Assembly: GCF_029846175.1 (NCBI RefSeq)
Contig: NZ_JARWAC010000021.1
Coordinates: 234,041 to 298,040, forward strand
Reading direction: 5' to 3'
Origin: Sphaerisporangium sp. TRM90804
GTDB lineage: Bacteria > Actinomycetota > Actinomycetes > Streptosporangiales > Streptosporangiaceae
DNA length: 64,000 bases
Shown here piece by piece: positions 27,433-34,764 of the stretch. Made by a program: the position numbers and the translations under genes. Position 1 is the stretch's first letter, and every line of letters starts with the position of its first letter. Below the pieces are notes generated by a model. That model had not been told where the DNA came from. It searched no databases and saw nothing but the letters and a program-made list of their open reading frames with translations.

Positions 27433-28149
27433 TCAGCGGCGCACGGAGACGTACAGCCCTCTGCCGCACAGCCCGTCCGCGAAGTACTCCGGCGGCTCGC
27501 AGCCCGCCTCGGCGAACGCGGCCGTGTACTGGTCGTGCCCGTAGACGCCGAGCACCTGGACGTCGGCGACGTGGCGGATGCCGTCGGCGTCGGCCACGAG
27601 GAAGTGCGTCTCCAGGTCGTGCTTGTCGTCGCGGCGGACGCCGTGTGAGACCCGCGCGATGGTCACGCCGCCGTCCGCGTGCACCACGTGGCCGACCACC
27701 CGGCGGTCGGTGATCTTCTCCGGCGCGTACCAGGGCTCGACGACGAGCACGCCCCCGGGGTTGAGATGCCGCGCCATGCAGGTGATCGCCGTGCCCAGCT
27801 GTTCGGCGGGCACGAAGGCGACCGAGCTGTGCAGGCAGACCACCGCGTCGAAGGTGCGGCCGAGCGCGAAGTCGGTCATGTCGGCGACCTGGATCGGCAC
27901 GCCCGGCAGCTTGCTCTGCGCCAGCTCGCACATGGTGGGGGTGAGGTCGATCCCCGCCACGTCGGGGAACGCGTCCTTCAGCGAGCGCAGGTGCTCTCCG
28001 GTGCCGCAGCCGACGTCCAGCAGGGAGCGCGCGTCGGGCTTGTGCCTGCGGATGTGCTCCACTACGGCCGCGGACTCGGTGGCGTAGTTCTTGCCCTTGG
28101 CGGTGTACACCAGGTCGAAAAGCTGGGCGTGTTCGGTGTCGAAGAGCAT
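27433..28149 (-). CDS. Second DesVI-like SAM-dependent N-methyltransferase
   Basis: 238-aa class I methyltransferase related to the one at 21059 but clearly diverged. The lid region AQLFDLVYTAKGKNYA is followed by LLDVGCGTGEH (43-53); VVEPWYAPE corresponds to the family's VEPWWFPE. The ATG at 28149 is preceded by GGGAGG with ideal spacing, better supported than the ATG at 28167. It is a separate minus-strand transcript opposite the dehydrogenase/SDR pair. Substrate may be the amino group of the aminodeoxysugar or aminopentose; O-methylation cannot be excluded. Confidence 0.8.
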   Translation of the reverse strand: MLFDTEHAQLFDLVYTAKGKNYATESAAVVEHIRRHKPDARSLLDVGCGTGEHLRSLKDAFPDVAGIDLTPTMCELAQSKLPGVPIQVADMTDFALGRTFDAVVCLHSSVAFVPAEQLGTAITCMARHLNPGGVLVVEPWYAPEKITDRRVVGHVVHADGGVTIARVSHGVRRDDKHDLETHFLVADADGIRHVADVQVLGVYGHDQYTAAFAEAGCEPPEYFADGLCGRGLYVSVRR

Positions 28150-28549
28150 GACCGGCCCTCCCGTCATGCCGGTTCACCGGCGTCTGTCGATGGTTTCCCC
28201 ATCATCGGCCGGTGCGCGCCGGGGGCGCATCCTCGTACATGCGCACCGGGTGATCCGCGCGCCGGCCGGTGAGAATCGGCGCGTGAAGGCATAGGGGTGA
28301 CGGCCAACCACGCAATTCAGAAGACGCTCGCGGCGGCCCCCGAAGCCATACTGGGTACGAACGTCGACTCTGGTAAGCGGGCCCTGACGGTACGAGAAAG
28401 GCCGGCTGGAACCCCCGATAGACGCGGCGACCGTCCGCATGCGCGCCATTTTCCGGGCGTGTGCGAGGGGGCGCCAACCGGTTTTCCGCCGCTAATGCGC
28501 GTCACCTGGCACAAGCGCTTTCGCGCATCACCTAGGAGGAAGGACTCCG
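28150..28549. promoter_or_regulatory. Divergent 400-bp regulatory region before the glycosyltransferase gene
   Basis: No gene is supported here. An inverted repeat CCGGTGCGC (28209-28217)/GCGCACCGG (28241-28249) lies near the methyltransferase side. On the glycosyltransferase side GCGCGTCACCT (28497) is repeated as GCGCATCACCT (28523), 26 bp apart, and ATGCGCG/CGCGCAT form an inverted pair around them. The AGGAGGA ribosome site at 28534 follows. These are candidate operator elements. Confidence 0.4.
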
Positions 28550-29836
28550 ATGCGGATTCTCTTCGTCACCAATCCCTTCAGGTCGCATCTGTTCGTGCAG
28601 GTGCCGTTGGCGTGGGCGCTCCGCAACGCAGGGCACGAGGTGTGCATCGCCGGTCCGCCGGACATGGCCGACGACATCGCGCACACGGGAATTCCCGGTG
28701 TGTCGATCGGTGAGATGCTGAAGCTCGAAGAGAAGGTGGCGACGGTCGCGCCGATCCCGGGGGCCGACGGGGTCGCCGACCCGCGGGGGCATCGCACCGG
28801 CAAGTCGGTGCAGAGCGACTTCGGCTGGGGCGACCCGTACATCGAGCTCAAGGACCTCACCTCGGGCGTGCGCGGCGTGTTCTACCCGGACTCCACGGTC
28901 GAGGACCTGATCAGCTTCTCCCGCCTGTGGAAGCCCGACCTGGTGATCTCCGACCCGACCGCCGTCCCCGGCTCGATCGCCGCCCGGGTCGTCGGCGCGG
29001 CGCACGCCCGCATGCTGTTCACCGTGGACCGCCTGGCGCAGCTGCGCTCGGCCACCCGCGACCGGCTGCACACCGACGGCGACCCGATGCGCGAGTGGCT
29101 GGAGCCGATCCTGAACCGGCACGACCGCCCCTTCGACGAGGAGGCCGTGCTCGGGCAGTGGACCATCTCGCCCATGCCGCTGTGGGTCTGGCGGCCCGAG
29201 GGCGTGCACTACGTCCCGATGCGCAACGTGCCGTTCAACGGCCCCTTCACGACGCCGAAGTGGGTGTACGAGCCGCCGGCGCGCAGGCGTGTCTGCATCA
29301 CGCTCGGCATCTCGCACCGCGACGCCAACATCGAGGGCACCTCGGCCTCGGCCAGCGAGCTCTTCGACGCGGTGTCCGACCTCGACATCGAGGTGGTCGC
29401 GACGTTCAACGCCAAGCAGATCGGGTCGGTCCGGGTGCCGGACAACGTGCGCACCGTCGACTTCATCCCGTTGAACGTGCTGCTGCCGTCGTGCGAGGCG
29501 ATCGTCCACGAGGGCGGCTGCGGCACCTTCGCGTCGGCGAACGAGGCCGGCGTCCCGCAGGTCATCGTGCCCAACGACTACAAGGTCGAGAAGTGGTGGG
29601 GCTCGGTCGCCATGGCGAACGCGACGGAGGCCCGCGGCGCCGGGGTGTACTCGGTCAACGCCGGCAACATGACGGCCGAGGTGCTGCGCGAGAGCCTCAA
29701 GCAGGTGCTGGAGGACCCGACGTTCACGGCCAACGCCCGCCGGGTGCGTACCGAGGTGCAGGCGATGCCGACCCCGAACGCCATGGTGCCGGTGCTGGAG
29801 AAGCTGACCGCCGAGTACCGCGCCTCGCGTTCCTGA
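28550..29836 (+). CDS. DesVII/EryCIII/TylM2-type antibiotic glycosyltransferase
   Basis: 428-aa GT-B enzyme of the family that attaches deoxyaminosugars to macrolide-type aglycones. The N-terminal FVTNPFRSHLFVQVPLAWALRNAGHEV, internal MREWLEPILNRH, ARRRVCITLGIS and PSCEAIVHEGGCGTF segments follow the DesVII pattern closely. The nucleotide-sugar motif is HEGGCGT rather than the more usual HHGGAGT. DesVII-type enzymes normally need a P450-like partner (DesVIII/EryCII); no such gene, and no polyketide or peptide synthase, is visible in the window. The strong AGGAGGA site and ATG fix the start. The acceptor is unknown. Confidence 0.87.
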   Translation: MRILFVTNPFRSHLFVQVPLAWALRNAGHEVCIAGPPDMADDIAHTGIPGVSIGEMLKLEEKVATVAPIPGADGVADPRGHRTGKSVQSDFGWGDPYIELKDLTSGVRGVFYPDSTVEDLISFSRLWKPDLVISDPTAVPGSIAARVVGAAHARMLFTVDRLAQLRSATRDRLHTDGDPMREWLEPILNRHDRPFDEEAVLGQWTISPMPLWVWRPEGVHYVPMRNVPFNGPFTTPKWVYEPPARRRVCITLGISHRDANIEGTSASASELFDAVSDLDIEVVATFNAKQIGSVRVPDNVRTVDFIPLNVLLPSCEAIVHEGGCGTFASANEAGVPQVIVPNDYKVEKWWGSVAMANATEARGAGVYSVNAGNMTAEVLRESLKQVLEDPTFTANARRVRTEVQAMPTPNAMVPVLEKLTAEYRASRS

Positions 29837-29941
29837 CCGGCTCTTCTACCGTGAGGCGGAAGGGCGTCGTCGTGGCCGGACGAACCAGCCGCTGACCCGC
29901 GAATCCCGGCCACCGACTACGAACGAGGAACGGACCGGAAG

Positions 29942-30814
29942 ATGAAGGGGATCGTTCTCGCCGGCGGCAGTGGTACACGGCTGTTCCCGCTCACCTTGGC
30001 GACGTCCAAGCAGCTGCTCGCCGTCTACAACAAGCCGATGGTCTACTACCCGATCTCCGTGCTGATGCTGGCGGGGATCCGGGACATCCTGATCATCTCG
30101 ACGCCGTCCGCCGTCCCGGTCATGCGCGGCCTGCTCGGCGACGGCTCCAAGCTCGGCCTGAACCTGTCGTACGCGCTGCAGGACGAGCCGCGCGGCATCG
30201 CCGAGGCGTTCCTGATCGGCGCCGACCACATCGGCGGCGACAGCTCGGCGCTGATCCTCGGCGACAACCTCTTCCACGGCTCCGGGCTCCGGGAGCTGCT
30301 GCGCAGCTCCCGGAGGTCGCTCGACGGCTGCACCCTGTTCGGCTACCCGGTGGCCGACCCGGAGCGGTACGGCATCGGGGAGGTCGACTCCGAGGGCATG
30401 CTGGTCTCGATCGAGGAGAAGCCCCGCCACCCCCGCTCCAACAACGCGATCACGGGGCTGTACCTCTACGACGAGCAGGCCGTCGACCTCGCCAGGGGGC
30501 TCGCCCCCTCGGCGCGCGGCGAGCTGGAGATCACCGACCTCAACCGCGAGTACCTGCGGCAGGGCCGGGCGAAGCTGGTCGAGCTCGACCGCGACTACAC
30601 CTGGTACGACTGCGGCACCCACGACTCCCTGCTGACCGCCAGCCAGTACGTCCAGTACACCGAGAAGTACCTGGGCGAACGGGTGGGCTACCTGGAGGAG
30701 ATCGCCCTGCGCATGGGCTTCATCGACGCCGAGGCCTGCTACCAGCTCGGCGCCGGGATGCGGGAGTCGAACTACGGGCGGTACCTCACCGAGATCGCCT
30801 ATGCGCTGGACTGA
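29942..30814 (+). CDS. rfbA: Glucose-1-phosphate thymidylyltransferase RmlA
   Basis: 290-aa nucleotidyltransferase that makes dTDP-glucose from glucose-1-phosphate and dTTP, feeding both rhamnose and deoxyaminosugar routes. The signature LAGGSGTRLFPLTLATSKQL at residues 5-24 and GDNLFHG, EEKPRHPRSN and DCGTHDSLL are all present; length is typical of the short (RmlA) form. ATG 29942 follows AACGAGGAACGG. It sits 105 bp after the glycosyltransferase and 60 bp before the Old Yellow Enzyme gene, and is probably in the same transcript. Confidence 0.95.
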   Translation: MKGIVLAGGSGTRLFPLTLATSKQLLAVYNKPMVYYPISVLMLAGIRDILIISTPSAVPVMRGLLGDGSKLGLNLSYALQDEPRGIAEAFLIGADHIGGDSSALILGDNLFHGSGLRELLRSSRRSLDGCTLFGYPVADPERYGIGEVDSEGMLVSIEEKPRHPRSNNAITGLYLYDEQAVDLARGLAPSARGELEITDLNREYLRQGRAKLVELDRDYTWYDCGTHDSLLTASQYVQYTEKYLGERVGYLEEIALRMGFIDAEACYQLGAGMRESNYGRYLTEIAYALD

Positions 30815-30874
30815 GCCGTCCCACCCGGCCCGGGCGGCGCGGACGCACCGGCCCGGGGCCGGACGAGGAGATCC

Positions 30875-32002
30875 ATGCTTTTCGCGCCCATCACCCTGCG
30901 GTCGCTGACCATCCCGAACCGCGTCTGGATGGCGCCGATGTGCCAGTACTCGGCCGCCGCCGAGGGCCCGGAGACCGGGGTGCCGCACGACTGGCACCTC
31001 ACCCACCTCGCGTCCCGGGCGGTGGGCGGCGCCGGGCTGATCCTCACCGAGGCCACCGCCGTCTCCCCGGAGGGGCGGATCAGCCCCGGCGACCTCGGGC
31101 TGTGGAACGACCGCCAGCAGGCGGGCTTCGCCCGGATCGCCGAGTTCCTGGCCGGGCACGGCACCGTGCCCGGCGTCCAGCTCTCGCACGCCGGCCGCAA
31201 GGCGTCCGCCGAGCGGCCCTGGCGCGGCGGCGCCCCGCTCGGCGCCGGGCAGGGCGGGTGGCGGCCGGTCGCGCCCAGCGCGGTCCGCTTCGCCGACCGC
31301 TACCCGGTCCCGGAGGAGCTGACGGCCGGCGAGATCCGCCGCGTCGTGGCCGACTTCGCCGCCGCGGCCGAGCGCGCGCTCCGGGCGGGCTTCCGGGTCG
31401 TGGAGATCCACGGCGCGCACGGCTACCTGATCGGGGAGTTCCTCTCCCCGCACAGCAACCACCGCACCGACGCCTACGGCGGCCCGTTCGAGAACCGTGT
31501 CCGGTTCGCCCTGGAGGTGGTCGACGCCGTCCGCGCCGTGTGGCCCGGCGACCTGCCGGTGTTCTTCCGGATCTCGGCCACCGACTGGCTGCCCGACGGC
31601 CTCGGCTGGGACGTGGACGACACCGTGCGCCTGGCCAAGGAGCTGTCCGCCCGCGGCGTCGACCTGCTGGACGTCTCCAGCGGCGGCAACGCCTCGGGGG
31701 TGCGGATCCCGACCGGCCCCGGATACCAGGTGCCGTTCGCCGCCCGGGTGCGCGCCGAGACCGGCGGGCCGGTGGCCGCGGTGGGCCTGATCACCGACCC
31801 GCACCAGGCCGAGGAGATCGTCGCCTCCGGCAAGGCCGACGCCGTGCTGCTCGGCCGCGAGCTGCTGCGCGACCCGTACTGGCCGCACCGGGCGGCCGCC
31901 GCGCTCGGCGTGCCGCCCCGCCTGCCCGACCAGTACCTTCGCGCGGCCACGCCCCAGGCTCCCCCGCGGGGCGCCCCGCCCGCGCCGGCGGTGTCCGCCT
32001 AG
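30875..32002 (+). CDS. NADH:flavin oxidoreductase, Old Yellow Enzyme family (YqjM-like)
   Basis: 375-aa FMN-dependent ene-reductase. NRVWMAPMCQYSA at the N-terminus, QLSHAGRKA, EIHGAHGYLIGEFLSPHSN (active-site His pair) and VAAVGLITDP with LLGRELLRDP are hallmarks of the YqjM-like branch. The cysteine in MCQYS is the flavin-tuning residue of that class. Its place between rmlA and the flavin monooxygenase-like gene suggests it reduces an unsaturated or keto sugar intermediate, perhaps the enone left after 2,3-dehydration, or supplies reduced flavin. This is inference; many such enzymes are general detoxifiers. Confidence 0.85.
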   Translation: MLFAPITLRSLTIPNRVWMAPMCQYSAAAEGPETGVPHDWHLTHLASRAVGGAGLILTEATAVSPEGRISPGDLGLWNDRQQAGFARIAEFLAGHGTVPGVQLSHAGRKASAERPWRGGAPLGAGQGGWRPVAPSAVRFADRYPVPEELTAGEIRRVVADFAAAAERALRAGFRVVEIHGAHGYLIGEFLSPHSNHRTDAYGGPFENRVRFALEVVDAVRAVWPGDLPVFFRISATDWLPDGLGWDVDDTVRLAKELSARGVDLLDVSSGGNASGVRIPTGPGYQVPFAARVRAETGGPVAAVGLITDPHQAEEIVASGKADAVLLGRELLRDPYWPHRAAAALGVPPRLPDQYLRAATPQAPPRGAPPAPAVSA

Positions 32003-32338
32003 GCCGCGCGCCGATCACGGGCCCCGGCGCCCGCGGGAGGTGGCTCGGCGTGGAACCGGACGGTGCCGTGAACCGGCTCGCGCACGCCTCCGCCGGGCGC
32101 TCTCCGGCGGTCGAGTTCGATTATCGGCCCATTATTAAACGACGGGCGACAACTTCTTACTTGCGTTTCTCGTTCCGTCCCGCGGTCGTTTTTTCTTCCG
32201 CGTTGCGCACTTATCAATGGTCTGTCGCGCGCCGGTCGGATACCTCTTTGACGATGTTACGCTCGAATTCGAGCCGCCGGTCCGCTTGTCCGCTGACCTC
32301 GAAGGTCGTCGCCGCCCCCAGACATCTTGGAGTGTTCA
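32003..32338 (+). promoter_or_regulatory. Non-coding region with AT-rich promoter-like segment
   Basis: 336 bp without a supported gene. The part from about 32120 to 32230 is markedly AT-rich for this DNA (ATTATTAAACG, ACTTCTTACTTGCG and a T run), which fits a promoter for the flavoprotein gene. A GGAG site at 32329-32332 lies six bases before the TTG start of that gene. No hairpin terminator was found for the oxidoreductase gene. Confidence 0.4.
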
Positions 32339-33601
32339 TTGTCGACTTGGAGCGCCAATCGCGTGCCCGCGGGACGGTTCGACACGCCCATCACGCAGAA
32401 TGGCCGAGCCCTGCTTGCCCTGGTGGATCAGGACGTCGCCCGTATCCGGGAGGGCGCGGCCGACCACGACCGGTTCGGCGAGTTTCCCGCGGAGAGCTTC
32501 GAGCGGTTCCTCGACAACCGCGTCATGGCGGGAACCGTCCCGGAAGAGCTGGGCGGCATGGGGGTCTCGTGCCTGTCGGACGTCGCCACGGTGCTGGCCG
32601 CCGTCGCCGAGGCCGACGCGTCCACCGCGCTCGCCCTGCACGTGCAGTTCAGCCGCGGCCTGACCCTGAACTACGAGTGGCGGCACGGCTCGCCGCCGGT
32701 GCGGGCGCTGGCGGAGCGGCTGCTGAGGGGCATGGCGTCCGACCGGCTGGTGATCTGCGGCGCCGCCAAGGACCACCACACGGCGGTGACCCGGCTCACG
32801 CCCGACGGGCGCGGCGGCTGGCTGCTGTCCGGCCGCAAGACGCTGGTCACCCTCGCGCCGATCGCCACCCACTTCCTCGTTCACACCCAGAAGATCGTCG
32901 AGGACGAGCCGGTCACCCTGGCCGCCACCGTCCTCGGCCGTGACACCCCCGGCCTGTCGGTGCTGCCCGGGTGGGAGGGCCTGGGCATGCGGGCGTCCGG
33001 CACGTGCGAGATCGTGTTCGACAACTGCCCGGTGGCCGAGGAGGACGTGCTGGAGCGTGGGGTGATCGGCGAGACGAGAGACAGCGCGCTGGCCGGGCAG
33101 ACCGTCAGCTCCATCACCATGCTGGGCATCTACGCCGGCGTCGCGCGCGCGGCGCGCGACCTGGCCATCGGGGCCGCCGCGCGCCGGTCGAGCGCCCCGC
33201 CGGCGGCCGTGCGGGGCCTGGTCTCCGACATCGAGGCCAACCTCTACACGCTGCGGGCCACCGCCGCGGCGGCGCTCGCCAACGCCGACGCGCTCAACGA
33301 CGACCTCACCGGCGACCTGGACGAGCGCGGCAGGAGCATGATGGTGCCGTTCCAGTGCGCCAAGCTGGCGGTGAACCGGCTGGCCCTGGCGGTGGTCAAC
33401 GACTGCCTGACCGTCGTCGGCGGCGCGGCCTACGGGGCGGCGCACCCGCTGTCGCGGCTCTACCGCGACGTGCGGGCCGGATGGTTCATGCAGCCGTACA
33501 CCTACATCGACGCGGTCGACTTCCTCAGCGGCCAGGCGCTCGGCATCGACCGCGACAACAACTACCTGAGCTACCGCGTGAGCGCGACCGCCGGACGCTG
33601 A
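32339..33601 (+). CDS. Acyl-CoA dehydrogenase-fold flavoprotein, candidate amino-sugar N-oxygenase
   Basis: 420-aa ACAD-superfamily protein. The TTG at 32339 (MSTWSANRVPAG) has GGAG at proper spacing. The N-terminal helical domain (GTVPEELGGMGV), the middle beta-domain (GMRASGTCEIVFDNCPV) and C-terminal helices (GGAAYGAAHPLSRLYRDVRAG) are clear. Where true dehydrogenases have a catalytic glutamate (for example YEGT), this protein reads WFMQPYTYIDAVDF, so a dehydrogenase reaction is unlikely. The nitrososynthases KijD3, RubN8, EvdC and DnmZ share this fold and occur beside the same sugar genes, so oxidation of the sugar amine is my best inference; another class D flavin monooxygenase role is possible. 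Confidence 0.72.
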   Translation: MSTWSANRVPAGRFDTPITQNGRALLALVDQDVARIREGAADHDRFGEFPAESFERFLDNRVMAGTVPEELGGMGVSCLSDVATVLAAVAEADASTALALHVQFSRGLTLNYEWRHGSPPVRALAERLLRGMASDRLVICGAAKDHHTAVTRLTPDGRGGWLLSGRKTLVTLAPIATHFLVHTQKIVEDEPVTLAATVLGRDTPGLSVLPGWEGLGMRASGTCEIVFDNCPVAEEDVLERGVIGETRDSALAGQTVSSITMLGIYAGVARAARDLAIGAAARRSSAPPAAVRGLVSDIEANLYTLRATAAAALANADALNDDLTGDLDERGRSMMVPFQCAKLAVNRLALAVVNDCLTVVGGAAYGAAHPLSRLYRDVRAGWFMQPYTYIDAVDFLSGQALGIDRDNNYLSYRVSATAGR

Positions 33602-33626
33602 ACGGCGGCGTCCGCCCGCCGCGGGC

Positions 33627-33674
33627 CGCATGACGAAGGGGCGCACGGTGTGCCGTGCGCCCCTTCGTCATGCG
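33627..33674. terminator. Perfect 22-bp stem, bidirectional terminator
   Basis: Bases 33627-33648 are the exact reverse complement of 33653-33674, with a TGTG loop. The stem lies between the stops of the convergent flavoprotein gene (33601) and korB (33706), so it can end transcription both ways. No T run is present. Confidence 0.85.
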
Positions 33675-33705
33675 CCCGGGGGACCGGGCTCGCCGCCTCT
33701 GGCGG

Positions 33706-34764
33706 TCAGCCCACCCGCCAGGTGTCGCCGCCGGTCAGGAGGTCGGACAGCTGGCCGGGGCCGCGCTCGGCGATGGCCTCGTCGAGCTGGCGGGCCATCA
33801 GGGTGTCGTACGCGGGACGCTCGACGGCCCGGAAGACGCCGATCGGGACGTGGTCGAAGGCAGGCTCGTCCAGGCGGGACAGGGCGAACGCCACCGAGGG
33901 GTCGGGGTTGCGGGCGTCGTGCACGAGGATCTCCTCCTCGGCCAGGCCGGCCCGATCGACGACCTCGATGCCGCCGGAGGCCGCCCGCCGCACCGCCTTG
34001 GACGCCGACACGATCGGCTGCCCGTGCTCCAGGCGCAGCGTGATGTCGTCCCGCAATTCCGGGTCCTTCAGGGCGTCGAAGGCGCCGTCGTTGAAGATGT
34101 TGCAGTTCTGGTAGATCTCCACCAGGCTCGTGCCGCGGTGCGCCGTGGCCTCGCGCAGCACCGACTGCAGGTGCTTGCGGTCGGAGTCGATCGTGCGGGC
34201 CACGAAGCCGGCCTCGGCGCCGAGGGCCAGCGAGATGGGGTTGAAGGGCTTGTCGAGCGAGCCCATCGGCGTCGACTTGGTGATCTTCCCGACCTCGGAG
34301 GTGGGGGAGTACTGGCCCTTGGTCAGCCCGTAGATGCGGTTGTTGAACAGCAGGATGTTCAGGTTGACGTTGCGGCGCAGCGCGTGGATCAGGTGGTTGC
34401 CGCCGATCGACAGCGCGTCGCCGTCGCCGGTGATCACCCAGACCGACAGGTCGGGGCGGGACGCGGCCAGGCCGGTGGCGATCGCCGGGGCGCGGCCGTG
34501 GATCGAGTGGAACCCGTAGGTGTTGAGGTAGTACGGGAACCGGGACGAGCAGCCGATGCCCGAGACGAACACGATGTTCTCGCGCTTGAGCCCCAGCTCA
34601 GGCAGGAAGCTCTGCACCGCGGCCAGGATGGCGTAGTCACCGCAGCCGGGGCACCAGCGCACCTCCTGGTCGCTCTTGAAGTCCTTCAGGGTCTGCTTGG
34701 CGGTGGCGCGGGGGATCAGCGCGAGGCCGGTCCTGCCGTTGCCGTTCGTCATTCCGTCACTCAC
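33706..34764 (-). CDS. korB: 2-oxoacid:ferredoxin oxidoreductase beta subunit
   Basis: 352-aa thiamine-diphosphate subunit of a CoA-dependent 2-oxoglutarate (or other 2-oxoacid):ferredoxin oxidoreductase. RWCPGCGDYAIL near residue 37 carries the cysteines of the family's Fe-S site together with the later GCSS. GDGDALSIGGNHLIHALRRN followed by ILLFNN is the thiamine-binding GDG...NN motif. The start overlaps the end of korA by 8 bp. It delivers low-potential electrons to ferredoxin in the cytoplasm; the nearby partial complex I is a plausible sink. Confidence 0.93.
   Translation of the reverse strand: MSDGMTNGNGRTGLALIPRATAKQTLKDFKSDQEVRWCPGCGDYAILAAVQSFLPELGLKRENIVFVSGIGCSSRFPYYLNTYGFHSIHGRAPAIATGLAASRPDLSVWVITGDGDALSIGGNHLIHALRRNVNLNILLFNNRIYGLTKGQYSPTSEVGKITKSTPMGSLDKPFNPISLALGAEAGFVARTIDSDRKHLQSVLREATAHRGTSLVEIYQNCNIFNDGAFDALKDPELRDDITLRLEHGQPIVSASKAVRRAASGGIEVVDRAGLAEEEILVHDARNPDPSVAFALSRLDEPAFDHVPIGVFRAVERPAYDTLMARQLDEAIAERGPGQLSDLLTGGDTWRVG

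Noticed and set aside
28168..28549. Riboswitch or leader peptide in front of the glycosyltransferase gene
   Set aside because: No conserved aptamer core was recognised; only short repeats are present.
30940..32943. 667-codon plus-strand frame overlapping the oxidoreductase
   Set aside because: Arg/Pro-rich shadow of the Old Yellow Enzyme gene and the following flavoprotein gene.
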